Origin: Prostheceraeus crozeri
Taxonomy: Eukaryota; Platyhelminthes; Polycladida; Euryleptidae
Reading direction: 5' to 3'
Length of the DNA: 64,000 nucleotides
Assembly: GCA_907163375.1 (NCBI GenBank)
Contig: CAJQUW010012887.1
Coordinates: 310,001-374,000 of the forward strand
The notes under the pieces are model-generated. The model did no database searches, was not told the DNA's origin, and was given only the letters and a program-made list of their open reading frames with translations. Position 1 is the stretch's first letter; each line of letters opens with the position of its first letter. Shown piece after piece: positions 46,301 through 55,300 of this stretch. The translations under genes and the position numbers were made by a program.

Positions 46301-49300
46301 CAATGGACCGCTCGGGATGATAGAGGAAATCTAGATTCACTCATTCAGCATCATAGAAGACATTAAGATCATTGGAGCCTTCACCGCGGATGCAATGGAC
46401 CGCTCGGGATGATAGAGGAAATCTAGATTCACTCATTCAGCATCATAGAAGACATTAAGATCATTGGAGCCTTCACTGCGGATTCAATGGACCGCTCGGG
46501 ATGATAGAGGAAATCTAGATTCACTCATTCAGCATCATAGAAGACATTAAGATCATTCGAGCCTTCACCGCGGATGCAATGGACCGCTCGGGATGATAGA
46601 GGAAATCTAGATTCACTCATTCAGCATCATAGAAGACATTAAGATCATTGGAGCCTTCACCGCGGATTCAATGGACAGCTCGGGATGGGAGAGGAAATCT
46701 AGATTCACTCATTCAGCATCATAGAAGACATTAAGATCATTGGAGCCTTCACCGCGGATGCAATGGACCGCTCGGGATGATAGAGGAAATCTAGATTCAC
46801 TCATTCAGCATCATAGAAGACATTAAGATCATTGGAGCCTTCACTGCGGATTCAATGGACCGCTCGGGATGATAGAGGAAATCTAGATTCACTCATTCAG
46901 CATCATAGAAGACATTAAGATCATTCGAGCCTTCACCGCGGATGCAATGGACCGCTCGGGATGATAGAGGAAATCTAGATTCACTCATTCAGCATCATAG
47001 AAGACATTAAGATCATTGGAGCCTTCACCGCGGATTCAATGGACAGCTCGGGATGGGAGAGGAAATCTAGATTCACTCATTCAGCATCATAGAAGACATT
47101 AAGATCATTGGAGCCTTCACCGCGGATGCAATGGACCGCTCGGGATGATAGAGGAAATCTAGATTCACTCATTCAGCATCATAGAAGACATTAAGATCAT
47201 TGGAGCCTTCACTGCGGATTCAATGGACCGCTCGGGATGATAGAGGAAATCTAGATTCACTCATTCAGCATCATAGAAGACATTAAGATCATTGGAGCCT
47301 TCACCGCGGATGCAATGGACCGCTCGGGATGAGAGAAGAAATCTAGATTCACTCATTCAGCATCATAGAAGACATTAAGATCATTGGAGCCTTCACCGCG
47401 GATTCAATGGACCGCTCGGGATGGGAGAGGAAATCTAGATTCACTCATTCAGCATCATAGAAGACATTAAGATCATTGAAGCCTTCAACGCGGATGCAAT
47501 GGACCGCTCGGGATGGGAGAGGAAATCTAGATTCACTCATTCAGCATCATAGAAGACATTAAGATCATTCGAGCCTTCACCGCGGATGCAATGGACCGCT
47601 CCGGATGGGAGAGGAAATCTAGATTCACTCATTCAGCATCATGTTAAAGGAAAGTATTGATGAAGTGGCATTACCTGACAGTATGACAAGGAGGAAATGT
47701 TCTCCGGGCTCCTCAGAGCTGATTTCCCTGCCAAGAGGTTGGAGGCACTGTCCGGGAGGCTCCTGTCGGGTAAGAACAGCTCCTCCGGCGGGCTCCGTGA
47801 GGCGATGAAGCCGAGAGTGAGAGAGCCGCACCATTCTCCATCCGGGCCTTTGTCCTCCACACGGTTCACACGGACCTGGAAGAGCTGCAACTTCGCCAGC
47901 GGCGTTCTTCCAATCACTAGACCATTCCGGAATCCATTGAGGCGCGAAATCTTCTGACCGACAATGCGAACATTGGAACAGAAAATGAAATGTGCAGAGG
48001 AGGAATGTCTCCAGCCGTCACCATCATAATCCTCCTCGCGACGACACACGGATTCCACATCACCATCCATTGCCTCACCGATACCTGCCTCATTCTCCAA
48101 CTGCAAGATGGGAACTTTATACAAGAACTCATCAGAGATTCAAGAACATCGCACGCAATATCCATGAGCAAACTATGCGAAATCATCTGAGTTTTCCAAT
48201 GTTTCAGGATGAAAACTGATCTCCAAAATGTCGTGGAGACTTCTCATAACCATAATTAGGTGGAAATTCAATTGTTTCTCATGCCATTCAGCGGTGTCGC
48301 GCAATAACTCGTACATCACTCGAGAGCTTATATTCACAGCATCCAAGCATTTCAACGTAGCAAAGTGCGTCAAGGTGACACAATTTTTTAAAAAACAAGC
48401 TAACGACTAGTTGATTTTTAGTAGGTGCAAAATATGATTTAAAAGAGACTTTTTATATCCTAAAATGTCTAAAAATTTGAAACTACTTACTAGAAGGACA
48501 AACAACGCTTGTCCTCTCCTCATGTGTAATGAATTGGCGAGAAAGTCGTTCAGTTCAAAATCACCTACATATTGAAAAGATTCTATTTAACAGTCTGCCC
48601 ATTCAGATGATAAGAGGACAGGTCTGTTTCCAATCAAAATACCAGATCTAGCTAACACAGCGGGATTACGCTATCTAAAATCTACCAGGTGTGTAAGAGA
48701 ATTAATATCAGTTCCTTAAGCTAAAGCGTGAAATAGAATTCTACAAAATATGCATACAAATTATTTGACTATTTTTAATGAGGTCATCAACAGGAACTTG
48801 GTCAGAACGATCGCGTTTCGATCGCTAAATCCTGGACGCTCAAACCCAACATTTAAGATGCACAGCCTCAAAAATTAAATTTATAGTAGAGAAAAATTAG
48901 CATCTATCAAAAAAAAGATAGAGTCACTATTGACTGAAATGTACCTCAGGCATTTGAAAGAAGGACAGAGTCCAGCCAAGCTTGATGTACTTTTGAATCT
49001 TCCACCTTGTAGTGGTTGAAGTAAAAGATCAATCTAGATGTAGATATTTTTCATTAGGCACGAGGAGGACCAACGATTTCTCCGCTTTTATTTAATGTAT
49101 TACTCGCGGAAATAGGGGACAAGGAGAGAAGTTTTCATATCGCTAGCCAGTTAGTAAGGTACTAACTTGAGTATTTTTCATTATCAACACAGTGCATTCC
49201 GTATCCATTCTGAGGAGAGGTATGAAATTTATTCTAAGGTCGTGCTAACTTCTTATAAGAAAATTTGAGTGCGAAATTCGAATAATTAATGAAAAAATGT

Positions 49301-52300
49301 TTCATTCGTCATACGAGTCTCACCTGGTCTGGAGTCGCTGCATCATGTGTCATTGCATCTCCCTCGGGGCAGATGAGGTCTGCAACATTTCTATCCACTT
49401 CTTCACCTACTTCTTCGTCAGATTCGCAATGATCTTCATGAGAGAGTGACAGAGATTCACTTCTCAACAAGTCGCTCACATCATTGACACGTTGAGGAGA
49501 ATTGGAGGTCGTCCTCTTCAAAGGCAAATGACGGACATTCTTGAACTTGACGCAGTTCATCGATCCTCCAAGATCGACGACTAGAAAGCAGTTCTGAGGA
49601 TGAGATAAGAATAATTTGACATTGGAGCAGAGAGATCCTGTCTTGACCCATTCAATCATGCTAATTATTGCTGAAATTTGCTTGAACAAATTTGCTTTAA
49701 TTATGGGTTCAGCAGACGTCAGACATTCAATCAGTCAATTTATTTTATGCATTACCCTAGTCATCATATTGCATCAAAATAAAGGACGTAAAATAATTAT
49801 CAGATTCTTCTCGGGAAAACTTTATCATAGCCGTTATCGTGTCTTATATTCATGAAATCCGTTTAAATGTCTGAAGAAGATACGTCAATCACACCCGGTC
49901 ACTTCGAATACTTTATTTACAGCATGAAATGCATTTTGTACACTGATAGCGTTCGCGAGGCACATAAGTGTGCAGAAATGTATTCATGAATACTTAGGAA
50001 AGCATGTTGTTGATTTCTATGGTAATAAATGGAGATATCTGATAAGAATTGAGTGATGAGCAGGTTAAATGAAATATATCATCAGCTGACTGCGTAGAAA
50101 TGAGAATATCCAATCTTTGGGGCTTGCATGAGCTATGGAACACATGCATCCGAACCTGTCATATATAGCTACTGCAGCGTCTCGATATCAGTCTCCTTGC
50201 TTTAGCTTAGCTACAGTTGTATGTTGAATAACAGGAATGATGCTCGTACAGAAGGGACTGTATTTTCTATAACGTTGAACAAATCGCTTCATAAGTAAGC
50301 CTGAATTTTCGAGAGAATTCAAGGATCAACTCTTCCAGACAACCAAACTGCTCTTGACGAGTCATGAAGATGAAGGAGACTTATTGAGTCTCCAAAGACG
50401 GTAGTTGAGTTCGACAGTGGAGCTTAGAGCAACTCAGTGAAACTCATCGCTCATCCGTTGACAAGAGGCCTTCTGTACATTCTATACAAATCCAATCCAA
50501 CCAGCACTGAGTTCAGGCAATCCACCGACAAAAGAAGTCAAACCTGGTAATTAGCCAGGAAGTATAGCAGTCCTGCTTCTATTCCGACCTCTCGCACCAG
50601 CTTATGTAGGCCTATAGTGTAATTTTTTTGACTTTGAGTCTTACTGGTAGAAAGAAACAATACAAAAACTCCTATATCAGCGCGTATGACTTAAACTGCG
50701 TTAATTTAATCAAATTCATGAACTGAATGACTCAATACATGAAACGCAATAATAAGACCACAAATGCGACACAGTAAGAACTCCCGGTGTTGATCTCCTT
50801 GGCATGAGAGTGTAGAGCTTCTTACCTTGGGCACATTTTCAGCTGCAGTTCCAAGATACATGCCATCGAGGAAGAATGAAAGCGTCGCCTCGCTGCTGTA
50901 ATGAACTCCGACACGCAGAGGTTCCACACTGGCCAGTTCCAGCCTGGGCGCATAGTTAGGTTTGACAATCCGTCCTGACGTCACCACATCTCCTCCAGTG
51001 ACCAGCCAATGAGCTTTCTCTAACTGACAAGCGAATGTGGGCAACATGTCTGCACCCACCGCCTCTTTATCCACCACCCAATCCACCAAACCAACACCAA
51101 GGAGGCCGCCAACTTCACCGCAAGGCATGTCAGAGCGCGGCTCAGTGCTCGATACCTCCAATTCCAGCAACTCATCGGGACGGATCGGGTCTGCAGAGAA
51201 GACAAGCGCCCCGGTGGGCGAATGTCGTCGAGTGGCAGTCTGTCGGGAGTCGTCCAATCGAACTGAGTCGCCGTGACATTGATTAAACTTGCAGATATTA
51301 GCAGCTCGGGAACCTGCAAACGAGGAATGAAAGCCTGATGCACCGACTGTGTCCACAATTTATTCTTCATTTTGTGTGAGTGAAAGATATCTCTTCTATG
51401 CAAACTACAGGGAGGAAACACACGGGATCACAAAGGCAACTTTTCCTGTGTAAGCTGCTGAGTTAAAAAGGTCATAGAAGTCTATAAACAAGTTGTGATT
51501 AGCCAGAGACTACCAAGATATCGATATAGTCCCTGGATTACCTCATTCATAGATTTTGCGGCATAGACATCAACTTCATAATGAACAATAGACATCTATA
51601 AATCACAAAATGAAAAGCTACATTCTTTCGAGAGGAAATAAACGCTTCCTCTCTTAGTTATCTGTCTATCCTCGCTGCGCTCGGGCTGTACAACATAGCT
51701 GTGGGAGGAAAAGTTGATATTTCCTCTCTCAAGAAAATAGCTGTGATTACTGTAACGACACTTCTAGTGATCCTCGCCGCTGGAAAAATGGCGTGTGACC
51801 TACCTCTCATTAAGTCAGACATGTTGGTATCTATCGATGGTCCGGACCGTAGAATCAAGCGATTGATATCTGCCTCTAAACTTTCACGACGACTGGCCGA
51901 CGTGTCTCGTGTTTCCATGTTGTGGAACGGTGTGATGACTCGATCCAAGCATGTCAATGAAGACACGATCGCTGAAGCTTGAGTGGTGGATAATGACGAC
52001 GTCTGCATCACCATCGAGCTGGCGTCCTGATGAGGTCGGTCAGTACCCTCCATGCTGGTCGACATGATGACCACGGGATTGGACGCAGACGTCTCATCTT
52101 CAGCAGGGATCACGGTGGTCCCAGCAGGCACTATCAGACCTGAGCGTGACGTGAGTGATACCTGAGGACGGAAGATTATAGAATGAATGAATCACATGGA
52201 AAGAGAAGTGTCTCTCACCTGTGCACATTGGCCGTACAAGTCGATAAGGGCGTAGACCCCTTCAGGAACATCCCGACAGGCGGATCCCATGTCTTTACCA

Positions 52301-55300
52301 TCGAGGAAGAAATGTAGAGAACCATCTGATCGACGGAGCAGTCCAACTCGGGATCCAAGCACCAACCGGTCCAAATCAAATGTATACTGGCTTTGAATGG
52401 TTTTTCCATCTCTCATCACGGAGTTCCCGCTGCAATGAAGAGATCAGCATGTGATCGTGCTCACCTGTCCTTGATTCATTATCAGTTAGGACTTTCGTTA
52501 ACTATCGTGAATTCCCCCCCCCATGGACAGACTTTTAAGGATATTTGAATGATAGTCTTGATGTTAAAGATCAGATACGAGTTACATTGCGTGTGGAGCG
52601 TCATTTTGACAGATGTGATGCTCTGGACTGTATTTGATGTGATGTGCAGCTAAATTCGATTCATCACGCTCATAAAGACGGAAACTACACTGTGCTGGTC
52701 GTCATCACATCATTAGAAGTACGGCTTTAAGTTGAATTTACATTTCATCCGTACGGCATGCCGCATAACGCAAATGTCGGACAGTACATGGATTGCAGTT
52801 GTCCGGTGAGATACACAAATGTTGTCCCACATAGTCATTGATTGCTGTTCTAACAGAATCAGATTGTTTATATAAGTGCAAGCAAATTATATAGTCCCTT
52901 TCCTATAATGCAAACTGATTCGAAAAGATGGCACATGAAGGAACTTAATAAGTGGGCGTAAAGAAATTTTTAATGCCTTACAGAGATAGGAAAAATAGTC
53001 GTGTGTCACATGTGGATTGCTGTGAATTCCTTCAAAATACTCCGATCGCCACCATTCCTTCAGATTCGAAGAATTCAGATCATTGCGCAAACGTTTTCTC
53101 GATAATGTTGGGCTCTCCGATCATTTTAAAAAAAGTTAGCAGGCGCACGAAAAAACGTTCACAAACTTCTCTGTAGAACTTGACATCGTCTGCGTCTCTT
53201 TGCTGTGTGATCCGGCTGATAACAGTCACTGAAACTTTGCACAATTTGGCGTGTTTAATGTTGAATTGGCTGCTCATTGTTCGATTTCTATGGTATTTAG
53301 TCAGCAGATTGTGCCATTTCATTAACGTTACATGTTCCAATGCTTCCTTTCTAGTCAAACAGGAGAAAAGACTGTCTAATTCTATGACTGTTCCTGTGGC
53401 ATTGTCATACGTTCATATTGCTGTAAATAAGAAAGTGGGCCGTGTTGCCGTGTACTGCTTGTAGCGATCTGATGACACCTCTGAACATACCACACAGCAT
53501 AAGGGATAAGGGTTGCCTGCCAGAAAAGGACCATGAAGTGCCCTTCAATTGCTTTTAGCAAACATCCCATGACAGGCCGACATCCCCTCCCCCGAAACTG
53601 AGCATCTTCATCCTCCCACGCTAGGTTGACTGCGTCATCAATGAGATGCGTGAGTGAAATGCCCTGGCTGGCATATGACGTCAGCTCACCTCAGCACCCA
53701 CGTTTCATGCTCCAAATCCGTCATCGTACTCGGGAACCGCAGTCTCTCCGGCGGGATCAGCGTCACGCCTGCCTCTAAGCTGCCACTCCATCTGTCCACC
53801 ATTCTCTCCACGCGCACTTCAAACAGTTCATCATTGAGAAGAGGGCGCGTGGATACGAGCATGGCATCGTTGAATTCGGACTGCGCATGAGGCCGGTAGG
53901 CGATGCTGCCATCGGCGGCCACACACGCATTCCGACCATGCGAATGATGAAATGCCAACGGCGGCGACATGCACGCCACGTGAGCGTCCAGAGCTGTGGC
54001 AGCCGCGGCAGGACTGAGAATACTGACCTGTAAGAGGAAGGGGTTGTTGCAAGTTCGCATGTAATGGCTACAGACCAGTAGGATCACTCACTTGCGCCGC
54101 TCGTCCATATAAGTCAACGACACCATAGACGACAGGCGGAACGTTCCTGGCTGCACATCCAAGATCCACACCGTTGACATAGAAGTGGAGATTTCCATTG
54201 GGACGTCGTTGGACGCCCACCAAGTCCCACACTTGCAGACGGTCTGGTTCATCATCCTCCAGCGAGCCTCCGACGGCACCTTCCTCCTCATCTCCATCTT
54301 CATCTAAGTCACTCAATTCCCCGTCTTCATCGTCTCCTGTAATTCAAGAGAATTCGTACAATTTGTGCAATGAATTGAGGAAAATTTCGGACAATCAGTG
54401 GGCAATTAATTCTGTAAAGCATTTACACACAAATTATTATCTACTTACAATGAATATTCAGTGGTACTGCGTTTACGTGAAGTTATCTTAAGTTGTCGAA
54501 AAGTTAGTTGACAAAATCCATTCAATACGTGCTTCAAAATTGCATTGATACCGTTGAGCTACATCTTTGAGTTCGACAGACAAACTTCTCAATGATTTTT
54601 ATGACATGAGAAATGAAAATCAAACCAACCAAAACTTAAATAATTTAATTTAGATCTTTACAGGGTTGAGCGCGAATATTCGAATCCGCCTGAACGAATC
54701 CGGACTAAGGATCATTCATTGCACGAATCTTAGATTCTATAAATGAATCAAAATAATCATCTTTCTCTACTCGATAGACTTTCATTTCATCTGAAGAACG
54801 TTCGGATCATCTCATTTCATGTGATCCCCTGACTATCCCAAAAACAATGTCTATTGGATGTCCTCTACTCGCGAAATGAATTGCCTGAATGATTGTGTGA
54901 AGTCACAGCACTTTTCACACAATACTTGCATCGGTAGGCTATGTATGAAATCGGTGTTGAAATTTGTATTTACCGGCGTGAAACGTCGGGACATTGTTTT
55001 TAATACGACTGATCTTAGCAATAAACTTGTTTTCACCAAGAAGACAACTTGTTTTTTCCCGATAACGGCAACCACTACGAATACTGAGTTATGTTTTGAG
55101 GTGTCCTATGCGGTGGCCATAAAAGATGTATAGAAAATGAAGTCGACGGTCTTCATTAACGCAATACATATACATCACACGATCATAGATATAGGACACT
55201 TAACACTATGGGAAAACCTGTATTTACGTTATAATATAAAGTAACGTGTCAGTGACCAACCAGTATTTCAAGGAATACTTGCCTTAATGTCGGCGGTCAC

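Larger units (their letters stand above)
25109..47641 (+). repeat. 92-bp satellite array, about 245 copies
   Basis: A head-to-tail array of 22.5 kb in one orientation with a 92-bp period and high identity between units. Most variation is at five two-state sites: CATTCGAGCC/CATTGGAGCC, ACCGCGG/ACTGCGG, GATGCAATGG/GATTCAATGG, GACAGCTC/GACCGCTC and GATGATAG/GATGGGAG. Rare indels occur near 27182, 27390, 28071, 29955, 33367 and 36839. It lies wholly inside NEURL4 intron 9 and starts as an in-frame LINE ORF end. Because 92 is not a multiple of three and each unit carries a stop, it is non-coding. Confidence 0.97.

Noticed and set aside
25109-47641. CRISPR-like or protein-coding repeat array
   Set aside because: Units are contiguous 92-bp copies with no unique spacers, the genome is eukaryotic, and stops plus a non-triplet period exclude coding.
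53080-53570. Overlapping short ORFs in both strands
   Set aside because: They lie in the intron between NEURL4 exons d and e, with no conserved motif and no matching splice phase.
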